Below, one piece after another: positions 57,732 through 64,000 of a stretch of DNA of 64,000 bases. The stretch is taken from positions 1 to 64,000 of the forward strand of contig JAEEYP010000052.1 of NCBI GenBank assembly GCA_016288155.1, in the 5' to 3' direction. Position 1 is the first letter of the stretch, and the number at the start of each line of letters is the position of its first letter. Both the position numbers and the translations under genes were made by a program. Source of the stretch: Clostridiales bacterium (GTDB taxonomy: Bacteria > Bacillota > Clostridia > Oscillospirales > CAG-272). The notes under the pieces are model-generated. The model was not told where the DNA came from and made no database searches. It saw only the letters and a list, made by a program, of their open reading frames with translations.

Positions 57732-58226
57732 TCAGCGTTTCCGGAATACAAGAAATTTACTGAAGATATAATTTCCGACGATCGTCACGACGGCGGCGGC
57801 GAGCTTGGCGATCCAGTCCGCGGTGACGGTCAGCGGGAAATACGGCAGTGGGATCGTGAAGGGCTCGTACCCGACGGCTTCGAGCAGCGCGACGACGCCG
57901 AAGGTGACGGCGGAATCGAGCAGCAGCGTGACGACGCGGGAGGAGGCGAAGGCGACGAGCGTTCGCCCGACGTGCCCGCGCTCCGTGTTCTCGTCGCGGA
58001 AAACGTATTTTTTATTGGTGACGAAGGCGAACAGCACGCCGGCGACCCACTGCAAAATCTGCGCCGCGACGCGTACGCCCCATTCCGCCCCCTCGCCGAG
58101 GAGGGCGACGCCGGCGTGGAGGAGCAGAAAATACACGGCGAAGGAGACGACGGTCGTCAGCACGCCGAAGAGGAGATACAGAAGGATCTCGCGGTGTTTC
58201 TCACAGAACGCTTTGATTGCTTTCAT
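57732..58226 (-). CDS. GtrA-family membrane protein
   Basis: 164 residues with four hydrophobic helices (LLYLLFGVLTTVVSFAVYFLL, ILQWVAGVLFAFVTNKKYVF, VVTLLLDSAVTFGVVALLE, IAKLAAAVVTIVGNYIFSKF). The NKKYVF and NYIFSKFLVFRK ends are characteristic of GtrA, thought to help move prenyl-linked sugars across the membrane for cell-surface glycans. The start overlaps the RNase M5 gene by 26 bases. Confidence 0.88.
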   Translation of the reverse strand: MKAIKAFCEKHREILLYLLFGVLTTVVSFAVYFLLLHAGVALLGEGAEWGVRVAAQILQWVAGVLFAFVTNKKYVFRDENTERGHVGRTLVAFASSRVVTLLLDSAVTFGVVALLEAVGYEPFTIPLPYFPLTVTADWIAKLAAAVVTIVGNYIFSKFLVFRKR

Positions 58227-58824
58227 CCGTATTCGATGCCTCCGTGGCGGCGGCGAGCGATAAAAACTCCCCGCGCGCGTACAGGATATTGACGGCGCCG
58301 AGAAACGCGTTCGGCGTCATGGACTCGGGCAGTCCGAGCCGCCCGGCGAGTGCGTCGCGCCGCTCGGCGGCGCGGGGGACCCCGGTGAGCCCCAGCGCAT
58401 AGAGATCCGCTTTCGTCACGCCGCCGCGCGCGCGGGACGGCGCGTCGGCGGCGAAGGGGGCGAACAGACCGCGCAGCAGCGCGTCGTCCATTCCCTCCAC
58501 GCCGAGCATCCCTTCCTTTGAGGGAGCGGATTTGCGGCGCTCCCTGCCGGGGATGCGCGGAATATAAATATGGAAGAGCTTATCCGACGGGATGGCGGAA
58601 GAGAGGAACGCGCGGATCTGCTTTCCCGCGCCGTCGCTGTCGGTGAGGACGATCAGTCCGTGCGGCGCGGCGAGCGCGCGCAATAGCGCCAGCCGCTCGC
58701 GGCGGCTGAAGATCCCGAAGCCGTCCGTCGTGAGGATCTGCGCGTCGAGGAGGGAGGAGAGGCGGATCTTGTCGTATTTTCCCTCCACGACGACGGGCGG
58801 GAGGATGCGGATCCGTTCGGTCAT
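58201..58824 (-). CDS. rnmV: RNase M5-like Toprim protein (DUF4093 type)
   Basis: 207 residues. The Toprim fold has its catalytic residues in VVVEGKYDKIRL (Glu) and IVLTDSDGAGKQIR (DxD). In Bacillus RNase M5 matures 5S rRNA; clostridial forms carry a C-terminal DUF4093 domain, here about residues 120-205 (GGVTKADLYALGLTG, LPESMTPNAFLGAVN). The start overlaps the holA stop by 4 bases (ATGA). Confidence 0.87.
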   Translation of the reverse strand: MTERIRILPPVVVEGKYDKIRLSSLLDAQILTTDGFGIFSRRERLALLRALAAPHGLIVLTDSDGAGKQIRAFLSSAIPSDKLFHIYIPRIPGRERRKSAPSKEGMLGVEGMDDALLRGLFAPFAADAPSRARGGVTKADLYALGLTGVPRAAERRDALAGRLGLPESMTPNAFLGAVNILYARGEFLSLAAATEASNTDESNQSVL

Positions 58825-59894
58825 GACGGCGCCTCCGGGCGGCGGCGGAAGCCGGCGCCGACCGGGAGCGTGCAGATGAAGCGCTCGAGCGGCAGGTAGC
58901 CGGATTGGCCGGATTTCGTGAGGCGGTCCGCCTCAAGCAGGCGCGTGAGCGCGCCGTTCAGCCGCGCCGTGCCGAAATCGGCGGCGGCGCGCAGATAGAG
59001 CGACGCCTTGTATTCGTGCATGCGCAGCGTCTGCGCGATCTCCGCCTTGCCGCAGCCGCCCTCCGCCATGACGGCGACGGTCAAAAGATCGCTGAGGACG
59101 CGGGAGAGCGCGCCGAGCACGGCGATCGGATCCTCCCGCCGCTTCCGGCAGAGATCGAGCGCCGCGAGCGCGGAGCGGCGGTCCCCGGCGAGCACGGCGT
59201 TCGCCAGAGCGAACGCGTCCTCCCGCATGCCGGGGGATGTGGCGCGCTCGACGTCCTCCCGCCGGACGGCGGTGCCGCCGTGAGACTTGACGTAGGCGGT
59301 CAGTTTTTCGAGCTCGCCGCTCAGAGTGTCCATGTCCGGCGCGCACCGCTCCAGCATGGCGGCGACGGCGTCGTCCGCGGCGGAAAGTCCCTCGTCGGCG
59401 ATATGCCGCTCGATCCAGCGGCGGAGGCGCGCGCCGGTCTGCAGGGGGAACTCCACGGCGCTGAGCGACTCGCCCGCTTCGCGCAGGAAGGCGGAGGGCT
59501 TTTTCGGCGTGCCCGGATCGAAGCCGCCGCGCGGCACGGAGAGCACGAGGACCGTGTCCTCGGCGCCCTCGGCGGAAAAAGCGGCGAGAACGTCGAGAAG
59601 GGCGCGGCGCTCCTTCTCCGTCCAGTCGGCGAGCGTGGGCGGCAGCACCTCGATGATCCGGCGCGGCGCCATGACGGGCAGGGAACGGATCGAGGCGGCG
59701 AGCGCGGAGACGTCCGCGTCCTCCAGCGTCAGCACCGTGCGGTTGAAGTCCTCCATCCCCGGCGGGCAGTCGGCGAGGACGGCGCGGCGCAGGGCGCCGA
59801 GGTAATACCGCTTGAGGTAATCCTCGTCGCCCCAGAAGAAATATCCGCCCGCGGGACCGCTTTTGATCGCGGCGCGCAGCTCAGCTTCCGTCAT
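58821..59894 (-). CDS. holA: DNA polymerase III subunit delta
   Basis: 357 residues from ATG 59894 (AAAGGA upstream; the track's 59966 start runs through a terminator). The clamp-loader wrench subunit. N-terminal GGYFFWGDEDYLKRYYLG is the HolA start, followed by the fragmented AAA+ core (NRTVLTLEDADVSAL, PVMAPRRIIEV) and the C-terminal collar (DAFALANAVLAGDRRSALAAL, GALSRVLSDLL). It lacks Walker A, as delta subunits do. Confidence 0.92.
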   Translation of the reverse strand: MTEAELRAAIKSGPAGGYFFWGDEDYLKRYYLGALRRAVLADCPPGMEDFNRTVLTLEDADVSALAASIRSLPVMAPRRIIEVLPPTLADWTEKERRALLDVLAAFSAEGAEDTVLVLSVPRGGFDPGTPKKPSAFLREAGESLSAVEFPLQTGARLRRWIERHIADEGLSAADDAVAAMLERCAPDMDTLSGELEKLTAYVKSHGGTAVRREDVERATSPGMREDAFALANAVLAGDRRSALAALDLCRKRREDPIAVLGALSRVLSDLLTVAVMAEGGCGKAEIAQTLRMHEYKASLYLRAAADFGTARLNGALTRLLEADRLTKSGQSGYLPLERFICTLPVGAGFRRRPEAPS

Positions 59895-59932
59895 AGGCGT
59901 TCCTTTCCGCATAGCGTCATGCTTCGTTTGAA

Positions 59933-59963
59933 AACGGGACTGTATCGACGATGCAGTCCCGTT
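59933..59963 (-). terminator. Terminator after the ThuA-DUF1934 unit
   Basis: AACGGGACTG pairs with CAGTCCCGTT over an 11-base loop, followed on the minus strand by TTTTC, directly after the DUF1934 stop. Confidence 0.8.
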
Positions 59964-59969
59964 CATTTT

Positions 59970-60521
59970 TCAGGTATTCCCGCCCCGGGCGAGCACCTCG
60001 ACCGACAGGCGCGTGCGCGTGGAGGTGATGCCTCCGATGCGCAAGAGATACTCGGTCTCCAGCCGTCCGCCCTCGAGCGTTGCCGAATTCTCCAGCCGCA
60101 GGGCGTGGACCGTCACCGTCAGCGGCATGACGGGCGTCTCATAGGTGCCCGTGTGATACCGTCCGGGTTCGAGGACGAGCACGCAGCGGACGCTGCCGGT
60201 CCGTTCGATGGTGACGAGCGTCGGTTCGGCGCGGGAGAAGGAGATCTCCGTCGTCGTCCCCTCCATGCCGGACAGTTCGCTTTCCCGATAGCGCAGACAG
60301 AGCCGGCCGTCCTCCGTTTCCTCAGCGACGGCAGCCGTCATCAGCTCGGAGGTATAGGGATCTTCCTTTCCGGGATTCTCGGGCGGATTGCCGAGCAGCG
60401 ATTCGAGGACGGCGTCCTCCGCGTCGGGGGAGAGCCTCTCCTTTCCGCAGCGGAGCGGCGTGTTTTCCTCGCCCTGCCGCGCGCGGATGCGGAGCGTGAC
60501 GCTCCGGACGCGGGACGGCAT
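59970..60521 (-). CDS. DUF1934-family beta-barrel protein (YwiB-like)
   Basis: 183 residues. The part from about 60 to 180 reads as successive beta strands (RLCLRYRESEL, TTTEISFSRAEPTLVTIERTG, TVTVHALRLEN, TEYLLRIGG), matching the calycin-like barrel of DUF1934/YwiB. An inserted stretch rich in Pro and Glu (GNPPENPGKEDPYTSE) interrupts the first strand pair. Function unknown. Its ATG overlaps the ThuA stop by one base (TGATG), implying coupled translation. Confidence 0.78.
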   Translation of the reverse strand: MPSRVRSVTLRIRARQGEENTPLRCGKERLSPDAEDAVLESLLGNPPENPGKEDPYTSELMTAAVAEETEDGRLCLRYRESELSGMEGTTTEISFSRAEPTLVTIERTGSVRCVLVLEPGRYHTGTYETPVMPLTVTVHALRLENSATLEGGRLETEYLLRIGGITSTRTRLSVEVLARGGNT

Positions 60522-61255
60522 CAGTTGACGGCGCCGGGCTGGTGGATGCAGCCGCCGGGGATCTTATAGCCGAAATCGGCGGGCGCGACCCAGTGGACGG
60601 CGTTCTGCAGGATGCGGCGGACGTAGGGATCATAGAACGCGCGGCAGGACTCGTGGCCGGGCTGGAAGTAGACGATCTTGCCCGCGCCGCGGCGCCACGT
60701 GCAGCAGGAGCGCATAATATTGCCCTGCTCGAACCAGCCGCCGAAGATGAGCTCGTCCGGCGTCGGGATATAGAACGGCTCGCCGTACATCTCTTCCTTT
60801 TCCAGGACGAAGTGATCCGGGATGCCTGCCGCGATCGGATGAGAGGGGCAGAGGTTCCAGATGATCTCCTTCTGCTCGTCGCCCCAGGTGAGGTTGCCGG
60901 TCGTGCCGAGGATCGCGCGGAACGGCTTGGAATGGTGACCGGAGTGGACGGGGAAGAAGCCGAGCTTGCCGGCGTAGACGCGCTGGCGGATCTTCTCGAC
61001 GAGCTCGTCGCTGACCTGGCCGTGGGCGACGTGGCCCCACCACATCAGAACGTCCGTCTCCTCGAGGATCGCGTCGGGCAGACCCTGTTCCGGCTCGTCC
61101 AGCGAGGCGAGGCGCACCTTGAGGTCGCTGCATTCGGAGAGCGCGTCCGCGATGACGGCGTGCATCCCGTTCGGATAGATCTCGCGGACGTAGTCCTCCG
61201 ATCTTTCATGGACGAATTCGTTCCAGATGGTGACGCGGATGACCTTGTTTTCCAT
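60521..61255 (-). CDS. ThuA domain-containing protein
   Basis: 244 residues of the ThuA (trehalose utilisation) fold, a class I glutamine-amidotransferase-like fold. Motifs: IRVTIWNEFVHE, VLMWWGHVAHGQV, GFFPVHSGHHSKPFR, NLCPSHPIAAGIP, and GKIVYFQPGHES near the end. The family is linked to disaccharide or sugar metabolism with an unsettled reaction. The Gfo/Idh/MocA and isomerase genes elsewhere in the window fit such a pathway. Confidence 0.88.
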   Translation of the reverse strand: MENKVIRVTIWNEFVHERSEDYVREIYPNGMHAVIADALSECSDLKVRLASLDEPEQGLPDAILEETDVLMWWGHVAHGQVSDELVEKIRQRVYAGKLGFFPVHSGHHSKPFRAILGTTGNLTWGDEQKEIIWNLCPSHPIAAGIPDHFVLEKEEMYGEPFYIPTPDELIFGGWFEQGNIMRSCCTWRRGAGKIVYFQPGHESCRAFYDPYVRRILQNAVHWVAPADFGYKIPGGCIHQPGAVN

Positions 61256-61336
61256 TCGTAGTATGGCTCCTTGCTTGATTTTGTATGAAGTGAGGATCGG
61301 CGAGCCGCTCCCGGCGGGAGGGCGGATCCTTCTTCC

Positions 61337-61365
61337 ATTATATCACAGTTGTCCCCGTTTTGCAA
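61337..61365 (-). promoter_or_regulatory. Promoter of the ThuA-DUF1934 unit
   Basis: Minus strand: TTGCAA, 17 bases, TATAAT with TGA in the extended position. The -35 lies inside the last codons of the upstream FliB-like gene. Confidence 0.82.
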
Positions 61366-62434
61366 CGGAGGCGCGAAAAATCCCCGTGCCCGGACCGTTT
61401 TTTTGCGCCGTGAGGCGGCTGACGTTCGCGTAGAAGTCCGTATGCTCCACGTAGCGGAGCACGGCGGCCGCGACGTCGGCGAAGCGGTCGCGCGCGCGCG
61501 CCGGATCGTGCAGCGTCACGCAGAAGAAGCACAACAGGCACCGGACCGCCTCGAGCCCCGCGAGCGCTTCGGCGTCCGAGACGCCTTCGGAGGCGCGCGG
61601 GAAGCGTTCGTAGAACATATGATTGGCGAGGAGGTTGGAGAAATACTCCGGCGCGCGCGGCAGCGCGCGCAGAAAACGTGCCTCTGCCTCCGCGTACCGC
61701 GCGGCGGAATCGGCGCCGACGCCTTCCTCCATCCCGACGGCGGCGAGCGCTTCATCGGACAGATCGCACAGCGTCACGCTCCGCGCGCCGAAGACGGACA
61801 CGAGCCGGTACGCCGCCTGAAGGAACGCCTCCGGCGAGGGCGGATCGGGCGTCGGAAGTCGGAGATACGCGGCGAGCCGCGCAAAACCGCCCCGCGCGTC
61901 CGCGTCCTCCTGCCAGCACGCGATCGCTTCGCGCATGACGCGCTGCGTTTCCGGATCGGCGGTCGGCGAAGACGGCAGGGGGGAGCGCGTCGTCAGCTCC
62001 GTCTCGAGGAAGGGGAGCGGGAACGGCGCGTCCATCAGCATCTCCACCGTCTTTTCGCAGCTGCCGGAGCAGCACGCCTCCGTGACGGCGCCCGGTTTGA
62101 CGGAGCGCGGATAGAGGCGGCAGACGGCGGGCTGCGCCGCCTCGCCGCATTCCCTGTGGAGCGCGCAGAAGCCGTCCGGGTCGAGCAGCGCGCAGTTCCC
62201 GTCGGCGGTCGGCGCGATGTAGGCGAACTCTTCCTCCGACGGCGCGTCGCCGCGGCAGAACGCCGTATCCATGCGGCGGCGCAGTGCTTCCGAACAATCC
62301 TGTCCGAGCGCGCGGAAATACTCCGCGGCGGAGATGGTGATCCGCCAGCCGCGGCAGCAGACGGAGCGGCATTCGCCGCATTTGCAGCGGAAGGCGGGGA
62401 AGTAAGCGGGGGTGAGAACGGTGACGCGCGGCAT
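61343..62434 (-). CDS. Flagellin lysine-N-methylase (FliB)-like cysteine-cluster protein
   Basis: 363 residues from ATG 62434; GGAGG is six bases upstream, whereas it abuts the track's ATG 62440. The N terminus has the Cys-rich cluster FRCKCGECRSVCCRGWRI, then NCALLDPDGFCALHRECG, PAVCRLYPR and CCSGSCEK, which together probably bind a metal or Fe-S cluster. NLLANHMFYERFP in the C-terminal half matches the FliB family. FliB methylates flagellin lysines in Salmonella, but no flagellar genes lie in the window and many non-motile Clostridia carry such proteins, so the target is uncertain. Confidence 0.82.
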   Translation of the reverse strand: MPRVTVLTPAYFPAFRCKCGECRSVCCRGWRITISAAEYFRALGQDCSEALRRRMDTAFCRGDAPSEEEFAYIAPTADGNCALLDPDGFCALHRECGEAAQPAVCRLYPRSVKPGAVTEACCSGSCEKTVEMLMDAPFPLPFLETELTTRSPLPSSPTADPETQRVMREAIACWQEDADARGGFARLAAYLRLPTPDPPSPEAFLQAAYRLVSVFGARSVTLCDLSDEALAAVGMEEGVGADSAARYAEAEARFLRALPRAPEYFSNLLANHMFYERFPRASEGVSDAEALAGLEAVRCLLCFFCVTLHDPARARDRFADVAAAVLRYVEHTDFYANVSRLTAQKNGPGTGIFRASVAKRGQL

Positions 62435-62479
62435 AGGCATCCTCCAACGGACGGGACGGTCGGATTTCTATCACGTACA

Positions 62480-62508
62480 AGTATAGCATATCGCACGGCG
62501 CGCGTCAA
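62480..62508 (-). promoter_or_regulatory. Promoter of the FliB-like gene
   Basis: Minus strand: TTGACG, 17 bases, TATACT with TGC before the -10. Confidence 0.8.
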
Positions 62509-62602
62509 GAGGCGGGCGGCGGCGGGCGGGGAACCCCGGACGCGTTATACCGTTTTGTTCAAAAAACGAAAGGAGAATCGAAAAATATGTGTATATTATT
62601 TA

Positions 62603-62631
62603 TTGACAACGACAGGGCGCTTTGCTATAAT
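62603..62631 (+). promoter_or_regulatory. Promoter of the solute-binding lipoprotein gene
   Basis: TTGACA, 17 bases, TATAAT with TGC before the -10, followed by a leader of about 70 bases with AAGGAG. Confidence 0.92.
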
Positions 62632-62707
62632 TATTGTGGGTTCCGATACCCCCGCGATACCGCCGGGCGGGAACACGATCACTTTGGAAATACAAGGAGA
62701 ATACGTC

Positions 62708-64000
62708 ATGTCACGTACCGTTGTCCGCTGCCTCGCGATCCTTCTGGCAGCACTGTTCACCCTTTCTCTGTTTGCCTGCGGCGAGAAAACGCCCTCCCCC
62801 GGAGAGAGCGGCACCGCCGCCCCCGGAACGGATACGCCCGTCCCGACCACCGACGAACCCGTACCGGACGACGGGCTCGTGCATGACAGCCTCGCGCCGG
62901 CGGATTTCGACGGCGCGGCGTATGCCGTCGTAGGAGACCAGCAGACCGCCATCGCCGTCACGGCGGATGAGATCCGCGGCGAGCCCGTCAACGATGCGAA
63001 GTACAACGCTTCCCGCCGGGTCGAGGAGCGCTTCAACGTCGTCATCAGCCACGAAGTGATCACGGGCAGCACGGAAGACTTCGTCCGCGACATGATCGCC
63101 GCGGGCGAGGACCGGTACTCCATCGTGATCGCGCAGCCGGCGAGCATGGCTTCCACGCAGATGGCCGGATACTATCTGAATCTGCGGGACGTCGACCAGT
63201 TCGATTACTCCAAGCCCTGGTGGACGAGGGAGACGGACGAGGTCGCCATCGGGCGCGACAAGGCGTATATCGCTTCTTCGTTCTTCACCTATTTCCCGCT
63301 GCTGTACGCCCGCGTCATGGTCATCAACAAGGAGGTCGCCGCGAATTTCAATCTGGAGATCCCCTACGATAAGGTGTACGACGGCACGTGGTACATGGAC
63401 GATATGCTGCAGATGTGCGCCGCCGCCACGGCGGACAAGGACGGCGACGGCAAGATGACGGAGGAGGATTACTGGGGCATCTCCTATCAGCTCGTCCGCT
63501 TCACGACCTTCCAGGCCAGCCAGGGCGTGACCGTCATCAGCAAGGACGAGAACAACATGCCCTACATCGACTTCGACATCGACCGCGCGCAGCGGTATCT
63601 TGACAAAGTCTACGATCTGCTCGATTACTACGGCTTCGACGGAAAGCGGAACCAGGGCGTCGCGCATTTCATGAACGGCAATTCGCTCTTCTGCTACTGC
63701 TACCTCCGCTCCGTCTGCGAGGACATCCGCGATTCGGGGGTCACCTACGGGTTCCTCCTTACGCCGAAACTGGACGAAACGCAGGAGAATTACATCATGG
63801 CGGGCGGCGACCAGTACTGGGCGATCCCGACCACCGCCGTCAAACGGGTCGACATGATCGGCACCGTCACGGAGGCGATGTCCTGCGAGTGCTACAATTA
63901 CGTCATCCCCGCGTTCTTTGAATCCACGATGCAGTATAAGCTCTCCGAGGCGCCGGAGGATACGCGCGTTCTGCAGATGATCCCGGATACGCTTACGGTG
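62708..64000 (+). CDS. Extracellular solute-binding lipoprotein, 3' end outside window
   Basis: 431 codons are present and the frame stays open at the window edge, which is why the ORF track omits it. The lipobox is SLFAC (Cys24), then a Pro/Thr/Glu-rich tether, then a family 1-type solute-binding domain (FDGAAYAVVGDQQ, VNDAKYNASRRVEERFNVVI, YYLNLRDVD, MVINKEVAANF). It would deliver a sugar or oligosaccharide to an ABC importer whose permease genes should lie downstream. Residues about 239-250 are an EF-hand-like calcium loop (DKDGDGKMTEED). Confidence 0.88.
   Translation, partial: MSRTVVRCLAILLAALFTLSLFACGEKTPSPGESGTAAPGTDTPVPTTDEPVPDDGLVHDSLAPADFDGAAYAVVGDQQTAIAVTADEIRGEPVNDAKYNASRRVEERFNVVISHEVITGSTEDFVRDMIAAGEDRYSIVIAQPASMASTQMAGYYLNLRDVDQFDYSKPWWTRETDEVAIGRDKAYIASSFFTYFPLLYARVMVINKEVAANFNLEIPYDKVYDGTWYMDDMLQMCAAATADKDGDGKMTEEDYWGISYQLVRFTTFQASQGVTVISKDENNMPYIDFDIDRAQRYLDKVYDLLDYYGFDGKRNQGVAHFMNGNSLFCYCYLRSVCEDIRDSGVTYGFLLTPKLDETQENYIMAGGDQYWAIPTTAVKRVDMIGTVTEAMSCECYNYVIPAFFESTMQYKLSEAPEDTRVLQMIPDTLTV

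Noticed and set aside
62587-62886. Plus-strand 99-residue ORF over the solute-binding protein promoter and start
   Set aside because: It begins upstream of the -35 box and runs out of frame with the clearly real lipoprotein gene.
1-64000. CRISPR arrays, tRNA or rRNA genes, transposases, prophage or restriction-modification genes
   Set aside because: Gene-free stretches were read for repeats, cloverleaf-like sequence and rRNA motifs, and the ORFs for mobile-element proteins; none was convincing.

Overview
The window is one contiguous 64 kb stretch of a GC-rich (roughly 60-65% by eye), densely packed bacterial chromosome. The gene content points to a Gram-positive member of the Clostridia, probably a gut or anaerobic Oscillospirales/Christensenellales-like lineage. 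Signs are a cysteine T-box riboswitch, RNase M5 (DUF4093 type), YmdB, a CsaB-type pyruvyl transferase, a sortase-type C-terminal sorting signal, a Re-type citrate synthase, PrdX, lipoproteins with lipoboxes, and sigma-A promoters of the form TTGACA-17-TATAAT, often with TGn before the -10. No rRNA, tRNA, CRISPR array, prophage or transposase gene was seen. The lineage is inferred; no database was consulted.

Layout. 1-7.5 kb: the end of a copper P-type ATPase carrying a C-terminal metal-binding domain with its own ribosome-binding site, then a minus-strand unit of a heterodimeric ABC exporter and a beta-helix lipoprotein. 7.6-14 kb: alaS, then minus-strand hydrolases (MBL fold, DUF3267 peptidase, YmdB) and a Gfo/Idh/MocA dehydrogenase. 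14-20 kb: an EF-G paralogue, a glycosyltransferase-CsaB fusion, and a probable Re-citrate synthase behind a palindromic operator candidate. 20-25.6 kb: a Cys T-box operon cysE - CPBP protease - cysS - GH127-like enzyme. 25.6-30.3 kb (minus): GGGtGRT protein plus NifU-like scaffold, PrdX, RecG. 30.4-36.9 kb: a GrpB-pyrophosphatase-NUDIX triple fusion, mutY, twin metallophosphoesterases, rarA and a GNAT acetyltransferase. 36.9-40 kb: a Gfo/Idh/MocA oxidoreductase and two sugar-isomerase paralogues. 40-45 kb: recA-recF-recX-rimO-pgsA. 45-47.4 kb: glycerol-1-phosphate dehydrogenase, a cluster of nested hairpins and a SLOG protein. 47.5-55.4 kb (minus): a GH28-like protein, aconitase, a sortase-type surface protein, isocitrate dehydrogenase, a Gfo/Idh/MocA oxidoreductase and an esterase. 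55.5-62.4 kb (minus): YgiQ, GtrA, RNase M5, HolA, DUF1934, ThuA and a FliB-like protein. 62.7 kb-end: a solute-binding lipoprotein cut by the window edge.

How it fits together. The Re-citrate synthase, aconitase and NADP-isocitrate dehydrogenase together would give the oxidative half-TCA route to 2-oxoglutarate and glutamate, as used by some anaerobic Clostridia. Scattered carbohydrate genes (beta-helix proteins, GH127-like enzyme, esterase, three Gfo/Idh/MocA proteins, sugar isomerases, ThuA, solute-binding protein) suggest use of plant or host glycans. DNA maintenance is well represented (recA, recF, recX, recG, rarA, mutY, holA).

The observations most worth following are the GrpB-PPase-NUDIX fusion, the doubly ATGA-coupled aconitase - surface protein - IDH unit, the internal start for a CopZ-like domain inside the copper ATPase, the GGGtGRT/NifU-like pair, and the recA-recF-recX arrangement.
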